A stretch of 18,897 nt of DNA from an uncultured Collinsella sp. (lineage in GTDB: Bacteria > Actinomycetota > Coriobacteriia > Coriobacteriales > Coriobacteriaceae). The DNA lies in contig URGY01000011.1 of the NCBI GenBank assembly GCA_900547505.1, positions 1 to 18,897 on the forward strand, written 5' to 3'. The position numbers and the translations under genes were made by a program. Positions 6,646 through 14,143 of this stretch are shown piece after piece (the stretch's first letter is position 1; each line of letters opens with the position of its first letter). The notes below the pieces were generated by a model. It saw only the letters and a list, made by a program, of their open reading frames with translations. It was not told where the DNA came from and did no database searches.

Positions 6646-8478
6646 ATGGCTCGACTGCATGTAATGGAACGCAGCCACGCTCAGGCCGTCATGGACGACC
6701 TGCACGATGCGCTCGGACGTCGTCTGGCGGTGAGTTCGCTCGCCCCGTGTCCCGTTGAGTTTACGGCAGCGCTCGTCAACCTGTGCTCTACCCAGAGCTG
6801 CGGCAAGTGCACGCCCTGCCGCGTTGGCCTGAGCGCGCTGAGTGACCTGCTCGCCGATGTACTCGAAGGGCGTGCCGACGAGTCCACGCTCAATCTGATC
6901 GAGCGCACCGCCCGCACCATCTATCTTTCGAGCGATTGCGCCATCGGTTACGAGGCCGGCGCCATGGCGCTTACGGCTATCCGCGGTTTCCGTGACGATT
7001 TTGAGCACCACATCCGCGAGCACTCCTGTGGCTTTGACCGCGAGGCCCGCGTCCCGTGCGTCTCGGGCTGTCCGGCGCATGTCGACATTCCCGGTTACAT
7101 TTCGCTCGTCGAGGCCGGCCGCTATGCCGATGCCGTCAAGGTCATCCGCAAGAACAACCCGCTACCGCTCGTCTGCGGCCTGGTGTGCGAGCATCCCTGC
7201 GAGATGCATTGCCGCCGTGGCATGGTCGACGACCCCATGAACATCCTTGCCCTTAAGCGTTTTGCCGTTGAGCACAGTGACCTCAACGACCACAAGCCGC
7301 ATGTAGTGGACAACACCGGTAAGCGCGTCGCCGTGATCGGCGGCGGCCCGGCCGGCCTTTCCTGTGCCTACTACCTGGCCGTGATGGGCCACAAGGTGAC
7401 CATCTTTGAGCAGCGCCACCACCTGGGCGGCATGCTGCGCTATGGCATTCCCAGCTACCGCCTGCCGCGCGAGCGTCTTCAGGCCGAGATCGACTGGATC
7501 TTGAGCGCCGGTATCGACGTTGAGCTCGACCACTCCGTCAACGGCGAGGAGCTTGCCCGCCTGCGCGACGAGTTCGATGCCGTCTGCCTGGCCATCGGTG
7601 CCCATAGCGACAAGAAGCTCGGCCTTCCGGGCGAAGAGGCGCCCGGCGTGGAGTCGGCCGTCAAGATGCTGCGCGCCATCGGAGACGACGAGCTGCCCGA
7701 CCTGAGCGGCCAGCGCGTGTGCGTCATCGGCGGCGGCAACGTGGCCATGGACGTGGCGCGCTCTGCCGTGCGCTGCGGTGCCGAAAAGGTAAGCATCGTC
7801 TACCGCCGTCGCATCTGCGATATGACGGCTCAGGACGCCGAGATCGCCGGCGCCCAGGCCGAGGGTTGCGAGGTTCTGGAGCTCACGGCGCCGCTCGGTA
7901 TAGAGACGGGCGAGGACGGTCGCGTGAGCGGCCTGCGCGTGCAACCGCAGATTATCGGCGAGCCCCGCCGCGGTCGTCCGGCTCCGCGTGCCGCCGCTAC
8001 GCCCGAGCGCGTCATCCCCTGCGAGCGCGTGTTTGTCGCCATTGGTCAGGACATCGATTCCAAGCCGTTTGAGGACATGGGCATCGCCTGCAAGTGGGGT
8101 CGCGTCGTCACCGATTCGGACGGCGCCGTGCCCAACTTCGATGGCCTCTTTAGCGGCGGCGACTGCCAGACCGGCCCCGCCACCGTCATCCGCGCCATCA
8201 ATGCCGGCCGCGTGGCTTCGGCAAATATCGACCGCTACCTGGGCTTCGACCACAAGATTAAGCTCGAGGTTGAGCTGCCGACCGTTCAGTTTAAGGGCAA
8301 GCACGAGTGCGGCCGCTGCGAGCTGGGCGAGCGCGAGGCCGGCGAGCGCATTCACGATTGGAATCTGGTCGAACAGGGCCTTACCGAGGAGGAGGCGCGC
8401 CAGGAGGCAAGCCGCTGCCTGCGTTGCGACCACTTTGGTTTTGGCGCGTTCCGCGGAGGGAGGAACCTGGAATGGTAG
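6646..8478 (+). CDS. FeS-flavoprotein oxidoreductase: NuoF-type 4Fe-4S domain joined to a GltD-like FAD/NAD(P) module
   Basis: A 610-residue cytoplasmic electron-transfer protein. Residues 50-105 carry the NuoF/HydB cluster motif SCGKCTPCRVG (C52, C55, C58) with the fourth ligand C98 in SSDCAIG, but the FMN/NADH-binding NuoF core is absent. Residues 138-189 are the eight-Cys-type linker of glutamate synthase small subunits (C138, C142, C177, C181, C185, C189). GGGPAG (232-237) starts the FAD fold and VIGGGNVAMDVARS the NAD(P) fold. The C-terminus has CGRCELG and ASRCLRCD. It should move electrons between NAD(P)H and the hydrogenase whose start codon overlaps its end. ATG 6646 follows AGAGGGG by 5 nt; the in-frame GTG 6631 would bury that site. 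Confidence 0.85.
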   Translation: MARLHVMERSHAQAVMDDLHDALGRRLAVSSLAPCPVEFTAALVNLCSTQSCGKCTPCRVGLSALSDLLADVLEGRADESTLNLIERTARTIYLSSDCAIGYEAGAMALTAIRGFRDDFEHHIREHSCGFDREARVPCVSGCPAHVDIPGYISLVEAGRYADAVKVIRKNNPLPLVCGLVCEHPCEMHCRRGMVDDPMNILALKRFAVEHSDLNDHKPHVVDNTGKRVAVIGGGPAGLSCAYYLAVMGHKVTIFEQRHHLGGMLRYGIPSYRLPRERLQAEIDWILSAGIDVELDHSVNGEELARLRDEFDAVCLAIGAHSDKKLGLPGEEAPGVESAVKMLRAIGDDELPDLSGQRVCVIGGGNVAMDVARSAVRCGAEKVSIVYRRRICDMTAQDAEIAGAQAEGCEVLELTAPLGIETGEDGRVSGLRVQPQIIGEPRRGRPAPRAAATPERVIPCERVFVAIGQDIDSKPFEDMGIACKWGRVVTDSDGAVPNFDGLFSGGDCQTGPATVIRAINAGRVASANIDRYLGFDHKIKLEVELPTVQFKGKHECGRCELGEREAGERIHDWNLVEQGLTEEEARQEASRCLRCDHFGFGAFRGGRNLEW

Positions 8479-10283
8479 AGCTCAACAACCCCACTGTCAG
8501 CGATAACACCGAAAGCGGAGCACTCAATATGGTCAAGCTCACTATCGATAATTGCGAGGTCGTGGTGCCCGAGCACACCACGATCCTGGACGCGGCCAAG
8601 TCCGTCGGCATCCAGATTCCCACCCTGTGCTACCTGCGCGATCTGAACGAGATCGGCGGCTGCCGCGTGTGCGTGGTCGAGGTTGAGGGCTGCGACCAGC
8701 TGGTTGCCGCCTGCAACAACTACGTGCTCGACGGCATGGTGGTCCACACCAACAGCCCCAAGGCCCGCGAGGCCCGTCGCACCAACGTGCAGCTGCTGCT
8801 GTCCCAGCACGATTCGCAGTGCACGAGCTGCGTGCGCAGCGGCAACTGCAACCTGCAGACCATCGCCAACGACCTGGGCATTTTCTATCTGCCGTATCAA
8901 AGGCATTTGGCGGGCGAGGGTTGGGATTTCGATTTCCCCATCATCCGCGAAAACGACAAGTGCATTAAATGCATGCGCTGCATCAAGGTGTGCGAGAGCG
9001 TGCAGGGCCTAGGGATTTGGGACCTGACCAACCGCGCCACGCATACCGCTGTGGGTACCCGCGGGCGCGCACCGATCGGCAAGACCGATTGCGTCGCGTG
9101 CGGCCAGTGCATCACGCATTGCCCGACGGGCGCGCTGCGCGAGCGCGACGATACCGAGACCGTGTTTGACGCGCTTGCTAATCCCGACAAGATCGTGCTG
9201 GTGCAGATCGCGCCTGCCGTGCGCAGCGCCTGGGGCGAGGAGCTCGGCATATCTCGCGAGGAGGCAACCGTCGAGCGTCTGGCCTGCGCACTGCGCCGCG
9301 TTGGCTTTGAGTACGTGTTCGACACCGATTTCTCGGCCGACCTCACCATTATGGAGGAGGGTTCCGAGCTGCTCGAGCGCCTAGGCGCCGCCGCTAAGGG
9401 CGAAGGCGACAGCCGCGGCTGGCCCATGTTTACGAGCTGCTGCCCGGGTTGGGTGCGCTTTGTGAAGGCGCGCTATCCAGAGTTTGTCGACAGCCTGTCC
9501 ACGTCCAAGTCGCCGCAGCAGATGTTCGGCGCCATCGCCAAGACATACTACGCCAAGGTGCTGGGCGTTGAGCCCGAGCGCTTGTTCGTGGTGTCCGTGA
9601 TGCCGTGCACGGCCAAGAAGGCCGAGTGCGCGCTGCCGAGCATGGTGGGCGAGGACGGCACGCCCGACGTGGACGTTGCGCTGACGGTGCGCGAGATGGT
9701 GCGCATGATCCGCGCGAGCCACGTGAGCGTGGACACGCTGGTCGAGGAGCCGCTCGATACGCCGCTGGGCTTTGGCACGGGCGCGGGTGTGATCTTTGGC
9801 GCCACGGGCGGCGTGATGGAGGCCGCCGTGCGCTCGGCCTATTACCTGGTGACGGGCAAGAACCCCGATGCGGACTTCTTTACCGACGTGCGCGGCCTGG
9901 ACGGCTGGAAGGAAGCCGCGGCCGATATCGAGGGCACCAAGGTGCGCGTCGCCGTGGTGCACGGGCTGGGCAACGCCGCCCGCCTACTCGACGCGATTCG
10001 CGACGGTTGTGCGAGCTATGACTTCGTTGAGGTTATGGCGTGCCCCGGCGGCTGCGTCGGTGGCGGCGGTCAGCCCATCCACGACGGCTGCGAGCTGGCA
10101 GCCGAGCGCGGTCAGGTGCTCTGGGGCCTCGATGCGAACGCCGAGATTCGCTTCTCGCACGAGAATCCCGATGTTCAGGCGTGCTATAGCGAGTTCTTGG
10201 GTGCGCCGCTCTCGCCGCTGGCCGAGGAATTGCTGCATACCGACCATCACGCATGGACGATGCCTAACGAGGGGACGTGCTAG
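8472..10283 (+). CDS. [FeFe]-hydrogenase catalytic subunit, group A
   Basis: A 603-residue cytoplasmic hydrogenase that interconverts protons and H2. Clusters in order: [2Fe-2S] C53/C64/C67/C81; His-ligated [4Fe-4S] H113/C117/C120/C126; two ferredoxin clusters C164/C167/C170/C174 and C207/C210/C213/C217. The H-cluster motifs are intact: TSCCPGW (321-327; C323 is the likely proton-relay Cys and C324 a ligand), MPCTAKKAE (377-385, C379) and EVMACPGGCVGGGGQP (520-535, C524 and C528). There is no signal peptide. The start overlaps the upstream gene by 7 nt (ATGGTAG), and GGAGGGAGG (8455-8463) lies 8 nt ahead. ATG 8529, just before the conserved VKLTIDN, is an alternative. HydE/F/G maturases are not in the window. 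Confidence 0.95.
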   Translation: MVELNNPTVSDNTESGALNMVKLTIDNCEVVVPEHTTILDAAKSVGIQIPTLCYLRDLNEIGGCRVCVVEVEGCDQLVAACNNYVLDGMVVHTNSPKAREARRTNVQLLLSQHDSQCTSCVRSGNCNLQTIANDLGIFYLPYQRHLAGEGWDFDFPIIRENDKCIKCMRCIKVCESVQGLGIWDLTNRATHTAVGTRGRAPIGKTDCVACGQCITHCPTGALRERDDTETVFDALANPDKIVLVQIAPAVRSAWGEELGISREEATVERLACALRRVGFEYVFDTDFSADLTIMEEGSELLERLGAAAKGEGDSRGWPMFTSCCPGWVRFVKARYPEFVDSLSTSKSPQQMFGAIAKTYYAKVLGVEPERLFVVSVMPCTAKKAECALPSMVGEDGTPDVDVALTVREMVRMIRASHVSVDTLVEEPLDTPLGFGTGAGVIFGATGGVMEAAVRSAYYLVTGKNPDADFFTDVRGLDGWKEAAADIEGTKVRVAVVHGLGNAARLLDAIRDGCASYDFVEVMACPGGCVGGGGQPIHDGCELAAERGQVLWGLDANAEIRFSHENPDVQACYSEFLGAPLSPLAEELLHTDHHAWTMPNEGTC

Positions 10284-10285
10284 CG

Positions 10286-11341
10286 ATGCGCGCGTTTAAT
10301 GTTGAGCTGTCGCGCCGGGGGTTTGCCTCGGCGCTCGCCGCGGGCGCGTTGTCGCTCGCGCTGGCTGGCTGTGGCGGCGGAGCTGCGGGGGCGGGGTCCG
10401 CCGCGGGCTCGGCTGCCACGGACGGCGCCGGTGCTGTCGCAGAGCCGGTCGAGGTGCACGTCGCCTCGCTCAAGGGGCCGACCTCGATTGGCCTGGTGCA
10501 GTTTATGGACCAGGCTGCCGATGGCGAGACGGACAATGAGTTCGACTTTGCGATCAACACTGCCGCCGACGAGATTGTGCCCAAGGTCATTCAGGGCGAT
10601 ATCGATATCGCCCTGGTGCCTGCCAACGTGGCGAGCGTGCTCTACAACAAGACCGAGGGCGCGGTGCAGGTCATCGACATCAACACGCTGGGCGTGCTGA
10701 ACGTGGTGACGGGCGACGCGAATGTGGCCTCGTTTGGCGATCTGGCGGGTCGTACCGTCTACATGACGGGCAAGGGCACCACGCCGGAGTACGTCATGAA
10801 CTACCTGCTGGAGCGCGCGGGCCTGACCGGCCAGGTGGCGCTTGAGTTTAAGAGCGAGCCCACCGAGGTGCTGTCGGCGTTGCTTGCCGATCCGTCTGCC
10901 GTGGGCGTGCTGCCCGAGCCGTTCAAGACGGCGGCCATCGCCAAGAGCGAAGGCAAGCTGTCGGCTCCAGTAAGTCTGACCGATGTGTGGGATGAGCTGG
11001 CAGGTGACACGGGTTCGCGCCTGCTGACGGGCGTGACCGTGGTGCGCCGCGCGTTTGCCGAGGAACATCCCGAGGCCGTGGCGGAGTTCTTGCGCTGCCA
11101 TGCGGCGAGCGTGAAGGCCGTCAATGCGGCGCCGGCGGACTGGGCGCAGGCCGTGGTCGATGCGGGCATCGTGGATAACGCCACGATTGCCGAAAAGGCG
11201 ATTTCCGGGTGCATGCTCGTGTGCCAGACGGGGAAGGATATGAAGGCGGCGCTCGGTGGGTACCTACAGGTGCTGGCCGATGCGGACGCGAGTGCCGTGG
11301 GCGGCAAGCTCCCGGCCGATGATTTCTACTACATGGAGTAG
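10286..11341 (+). CDS. ABC transporter substrate-binding lipoprotein, NMT1/SsuA-like
   Basis: A 351-residue exported lipoprotein. The signal sequence has SRRGFAS (9-15), resembling a twin-arginine motif, then a hydrophobic stretch and lipobox LAGC with C29 as the lipidated residue, followed by a Gly/Ala/Ser-rich linker. The mature part looks like a periplasmic-binding fold of the NitT/TauT (NMT1/SsuA) group: SLKGPTSIGLVQFMD near the start, GDIDIALVPANVASVLYNK, GRTVYMTGKGTTPEYVMNYLL and VLPEPFKTAAI. The substrate cannot be told. Relatives bind sulfonates, nitrate, bicarbonate or thiamine precursors. It begins 2 nt after the hydrogenase stop and ends 3 nt before the permease/ATPase gene, so it is in the same operon. 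ATG 10286 is preferred over in-frame GTG 10277, which overlaps the GAGGGG site. Confidence 0.82.
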   Translation: MRAFNVELSRRGFASALAAGALSLALAGCGGGAAGAGSAAGSAATDGAGAVAEPVEVHVASLKGPTSIGLVQFMDQAADGETDNEFDFAINTAADEIVPKVIQGDIDIALVPANVASVLYNKTEGAVQVIDINTLGVLNVVTGDANVASFGDLAGRTVYMTGKGTTPEYVMNYLLERAGLTGQVALEFKSEPTEVLSALLADPSAVGVLPEPFKTAAIAKSEGKLSAPVSLTDVWDELAGDTGSRLLTGVTVVRRAFAEEHPEAVAEFLRCHAASVKAVNAAPADWAQAVVDAGIVDNATIAEKAISGCMLVCQTGKDMKAALGGYLQVLADADASAVGGKLPADDFYYME

Positions 11342-11344
11342 CCC

Positions 11345-12724
11345 GTGCGTGCGTTTGCTCGACAAATGACAGAGCGTATGAAGGCGGTGGCGGCAGGTGG
11401 TGTCGTCGCCGCCTTTTGGCTTGCCGTGTGGGTGCTGGTGGCGGGTCTCGTGGCGCAGCCGTTGATTTTGCCGGGGCCGGGCGCTGTCGTGGTGGCGTTG
11501 CTGCGACTGGTATGCGATGCCGGCACATGGGCGATTCTGGCGGGCTCGGGTGCGCGAATCTTGGGCGGGCTGGCGCTTGCCGCGGTGTGCGGCGGCGTGA
11601 TGGCGGGAGCCTCGGTGCGGTCGCGGACGTTTGCCCGCCTGGTGGCGCCGGCGCTTTCGTTTGTTAAGGCGACACCGGTTGCCTGCGTGGTGGTCTTGCT
11701 GCTCATTTGGTTGGGGTCGGCGCGCGTGAGCATTGCGGCGGTCTTTTTGATGGCGCTGCCGGGCGTATATTTTTCGCTGGTCGAGGGCTTGGCGCAAGTG
11801 GATAAGTCGCTGGAGCAGATGTTTCGTCTGCATGGCGTGCGGGGTTGGCGTCTGTTTTGCGCCCACACCTGGCGCGAGGTCCTGCCGTTTGTGCTTTCGT
11901 GCGCCCGCGCTGTGATCGGCATGAGCTGGAAGGCCGGCGTGGCGGCGGAGCTGATCGGCATGGCGGTGGGCACCGTGGGTGAGCGCATCTATCAGGCGAA
12001 GCTGCTCATCGAGACGGCTGACCTGCTGGCTTGGACCGTGCTAGTCGTGGCGGCATCGTGGGCATGCGAGCGTGTGCTGGTGTGGTTGCTGCGGGCTTCG
12101 GGGCCCGCGGCGTGGCGTGCTGCCGTGTGGGCACATGGGCGTGGTACTCGCGGGCGTTCGGGCGACTCTGCTGGCGCCGGCGCTGCTGCGGAGCTTGCGC
12201 TCGCGGTGGGCGACCGGGCGCCCTGGGCGCCGGCACTCGACGGACTGGTGCTCAACGTGCCCGCGGGTGAGCGCGCCTGCGTGATGGGCGCCTCGGGTGT
12301 GGGCAAGTCGACGTTGCTCGCGCTGGCGGCGGGGGAGTGCGCACCGTGCTCGATGGTGTTTCAGGATGTGCACCTGGTCGAGGACGTTTCTGCTCTGGAT
12401 AACGTGCTGGTGTGCGCCGACGCGCACATGGACGCCTCGAGTGCCGCAGCCCTGTTGCGCCTGCTGGTGCCGGGGGTCGATGTGCATGCTCGTGTGGCCG
12501 AGCTTTCGGGCGGGCAGCGCCGTCGCGTCGAGATTGCCCGAGCTCTGCTGTGCCCAGGCGACGCGGTGATTCTGGACGAGCCCTTTACCGGTCTAGACAT
12601 CGCTGCGCGCGACGCATGCGCCGAGGTCGTGCGTGACTTGCTCGACGGCCGCATGCTGTTGCTTGCTACGCACGATGCCGTCGACGCTCAGGCCCTCAAT
12701 ATCTCGGACATCATCACGCTCTAA
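11345..12724 (+). CDS. Fused ABC transporter permease and ATP-binding protein
   Basis: A 459-residue protein joining both inner parts of an importer. Residues 1-250 form a BPD-type permease with membrane stretches near 15-37, 73-90, 105-123, 128-147 and 228-248, and an EAA-like cytoplasmic loop around 150-205. A basic Gly/Ala-rich linker (about 251-285) leads to a short ATPase of about 165 residues: Walker A GASGVGKST (315-323), Q-loop Q340, signature LSGGQ (387-391), Walker B VILDEP (408-413), H443. NitT/TauT importers normally encode these separately. The ATPase is compact, with little between Walker A and the Q-loop. GTG 11345 follows GGAG (11335-11338) by 6 nt. Last gene of the hydrogenase operon; substrate as for the binding protein, unknown. 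Confidence 0.88.
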   Translation: MRAFARQMTERMKAVAAGGVVAAFWLAVWVLVAGLVAQPLILPGPGAVVVALLRLVCDAGTWAILAGSGARILGGLALAAVCGGVMAGASVRSRTFARLVAPALSFVKATPVACVVVLLLIWLGSARVSIAAVFLMALPGVYFSLVEGLAQVDKSLEQMFRLHGVRGWRLFCAHTWREVLPFVLSCARAVIGMSWKAGVAAELIGMAVGTVGERIYQAKLLIETADLLAWTVLVVAASWACERVLVWLLRASGPAAWRAAVWAHGRGTRGRSGDSAGAGAAAELALAVGDRAPWAPALDGLVLNVPAGERACVMGASGVGKSTLLALAAGECAPCSMVFQDVHLVEDVSALDNVLVCADAHMDASSAAALLRLLVPGVDVHARVAELSGGQRRRVEIARALLCPGDAVILDEPFTGLDIAARDACAEVVRDLLDGRMLLLATHDAVDAQALNISDIITL

Positions 12725-12781
12725 ATACTTACTCAGCAACAAATTGATCCGTTTTTTCTCCGTCCCCATGGGGTCGGGTAT

Positions 12782-12826
12782 GGTATTCTATCTGTGGGGT
12801 AATACTTAGGAATACCAAGTAATACC
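12782..12826. promoter_or_regulatory. Phased AATAC boxes, candidate antitoxin operator
   Basis: AATAC occurs at 12801-12805, 12811-12815 and 12821-12825, exactly one helical turn (10 bp) apart. An inverted GGTATTC (12782-12788) mirrors GAATACC (12810-12816), and TACTT (12803-12807) mirrors AAGTA (12817-12821). Ribbon-helix-helix proteins bind short sub-operators in phase, so this is a good candidate site for autoregulation by the RelB/DinJ-like product 114 bp downstream. Confidence 0.55.
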
Positions 12827-12939
12827 AACGCCGTAGAACAAACTCCAGATGCGGGCCAATCGGGTTGCCTTCACAGCCCGTCGCCCAGCCGCGCGGCCCG
12901 CATCTATCCGCACTACCGTTGTTTCAAAAAGGAAGCGCC

Positions 12940-13143
12940 ATGGCAGAACACATGACCCCGGTTGTCGCGAAGGTCTTGCCCGAGGAAAAGGCAGCCTTCG
13001 CGGCGGCAACCCAGCTCGTGGGCACCACGCCGTCCAACGCCATCCGCATGTTCATCGCCGCTTTCAATCGCTGCGGCACCTTCCCGTTCGACATCTCGCC
13101 GAGCGGGGCTTTTGGCGCTGCGCCCGATTCTCATCAACAATGA
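12940..13143 (+). CDS. RelB/DinJ-family antitoxin-like protein (no toxin partner seen)
   Basis: A 67-residue protein with the N-terminal ribbon-helix-helix pattern of RelB/DinJ: VVAKVLPEEKAAFAAATQLVGTT as strand and first helix, and PSNAIRMFIAAFNRCGTFPFDIS as the second helix and conserved end. In the family it dimerises on DNA through this part and neutralises a RelE/YafQ mRNA interferase through its C-terminal tail. Here the tail is very short, so toxin binding may be lost. No RelE-like frame follows; a long inverted repeat begins 14 bp after the stop. The start has AAAAAGGAAG just ahead. Either an orphan regulator or a remnant of a toxin-antitoxin pair. Confidence 0.7.
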   Translation: MAEHMTPVVAKVLPEEKAAFAAATQLVGTTPSNAIRMFIAAFNRCGTFPFDISPSGAFGAAPDSHQQ

Positions 13144-13156
13144 CTGTCCCAAACTG

Positions 13157-13214
13157 CCGGCACTTGGGGACGTTCCTTTTCTGCCGGCAGTTAAGGAACG
13201 TCCCTAAATGCCGG
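13157..13214. repeat. Long inverted repeat, dispersed intergenic element
   Basis: CCGGCACTTGGGGACGTTCC at the left is mirrored by GGAACGTCCCTAAATGCCGG at the right with few mismatches. In the middle is a perfect palindrome CTGCCGGCAG (13181-13190). The right arm recurs at 1669-1687. It separates the antitoxin gene from the protease gene and may also act as a transcription barrier. Confidence 0.75.
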
Positions 13215-13231
13215 GTTTTGAGGAGGTTGGC

Positions 13232-14143
13232 ATGCTCAATGCGATGGCGTGGGCGCTTGCCTGTTTTGGCGTTGTCGCTGCCGATATAGCCCTGAGCGTG
13301 GTTCTGCTTTCAGTTCTCGATGCCGTGTCGGTGCTGACGGGCTATCCGATCGACAATCTCGATATCCAATGGTTCCAGGCTGCCGCTCAGACGGCGTCAT
13401 TTTTGATGGCGCTGCTGTGGTGGCGTTATCTGTGGCCCCGCTCCTTCATGGCGCGCCGGCAAGGCGAGCGCCCGCTCGGTGGGGGAGCAAGCGCGGCATG
13501 GAAGCGCATTACCTGCGTTGTCGTGATCGGCCTATCCATGCAGGTGGTCATTAGCTACCTATGCGACGGCGTGCTGTCGCTGCTGCCCGAGGTCGCGGCA
13601 GACTATAGCGAGCTCGTCGAGGAAACGGGCATGGGCGATACCAGCCTTCTTGCCGTCCTGACCACAGTGCTCGGCGCTCCGTTTTGCGAAGAGCTCCTGG
13701 TGCGCGGCATCATCTTTGAGTTTTCGCTGCGTACGTTTAATCCACAGTGCCGTCCGCTCTGGAAGCGCCGGCGCCGCGCGAACGCGCAAGACGGCGCCAT
13801 GGTGCCCTGGGCGGCCCCAAGCACGTGGGGTATCGCCGCGGCAATCGTGCTGCAGGCGGCCATCTTTGGCTTTATGCATATGAACTGGGTGCAGGGCTGC
13901 TATGCGGGCGCTGCCGCCCTCATTTTTGGTTGGGTGCTCGTGACGACCGGAAAGCTCCGTTACACAATCCTGTTGCACTTTGCCTTTAATGCCGGATCGT
14001 ATCTCATGGCACTGGTCTGGTTTGTGAACACGTCGCTCGACGTGGTAATCACGGTCGCCATCGCCGGCGTCATCCTCGTGGAGGCGATGCGCTCACTGCG
14101 CCACGCATGCGAGACGGACATAGCGACAGCACCGCTGCCCTAG
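13232..14143 (+). CDS. CPBP-family intramembrane glutamic endopeptidase
   Basis: A 303-residue membrane protein with about seven or eight hydrophobic segments. The three CPBP (CAAX protease/bacteriocin-processing, Abi) motifs are complete: CEELLVRG with E153, E154 and R158; FGFMH with F212 and H216; HFAFN with H249 and N253. Members cleave prenylated or other membrane substrates, or protect against bacteriocins; which applies here is unknown. A polar insert rich in Lys/Arg (about 170-195) lies between the first two motifs. ATG 13232 follows AGGAGG (13221-13226) by 5 nt and is preferred over in-frame ATG 13208, which lies inside the inverted repeat. Its TAG stop shares the tetramer CTAG with the stop of ygiQ on the other strand. 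Confidence 0.88.
   Translation: MLNAMAWALACFGVVAADIALSVVLLSVLDAVSVLTGYPIDNLDIQWFQAAAQTASFLMALLWWRYLWPRSFMARRQGERPLGGGASAAWKRITCVVVIGLSMQVVISYLCDGVLSLLPEVAADYSELVEETGMGDTSLLAVLTTVLGAPFCEELLVRGIIFEFSLRTFNPQCRPLWKRRRRANAQDGAMVPWAAPSTWGIAAAIVLQAAIFGFMHMNWVQGCYAGAAALIFGWVLVTTGKLRYTILLHFAFNAGSYLMALVWFVNTSLDVVITVAIAGVILVEAMRSLRHACETDIATAPLP

Noticed and set aside
7162..8433. A 423-codon minus-strand frame within the flavoprotein gene, and similar ones within hydA
   Set aside because: Mirror frames of strongly biased coding sequence; no domain recognisable.
12725..12781. Terminator after the ABC fusion gene
   Set aside because: A GTTTTTTC run is present, but no stable stem precedes it. GTCCCCATGGGGTC downstream has no T-tract in the right place.
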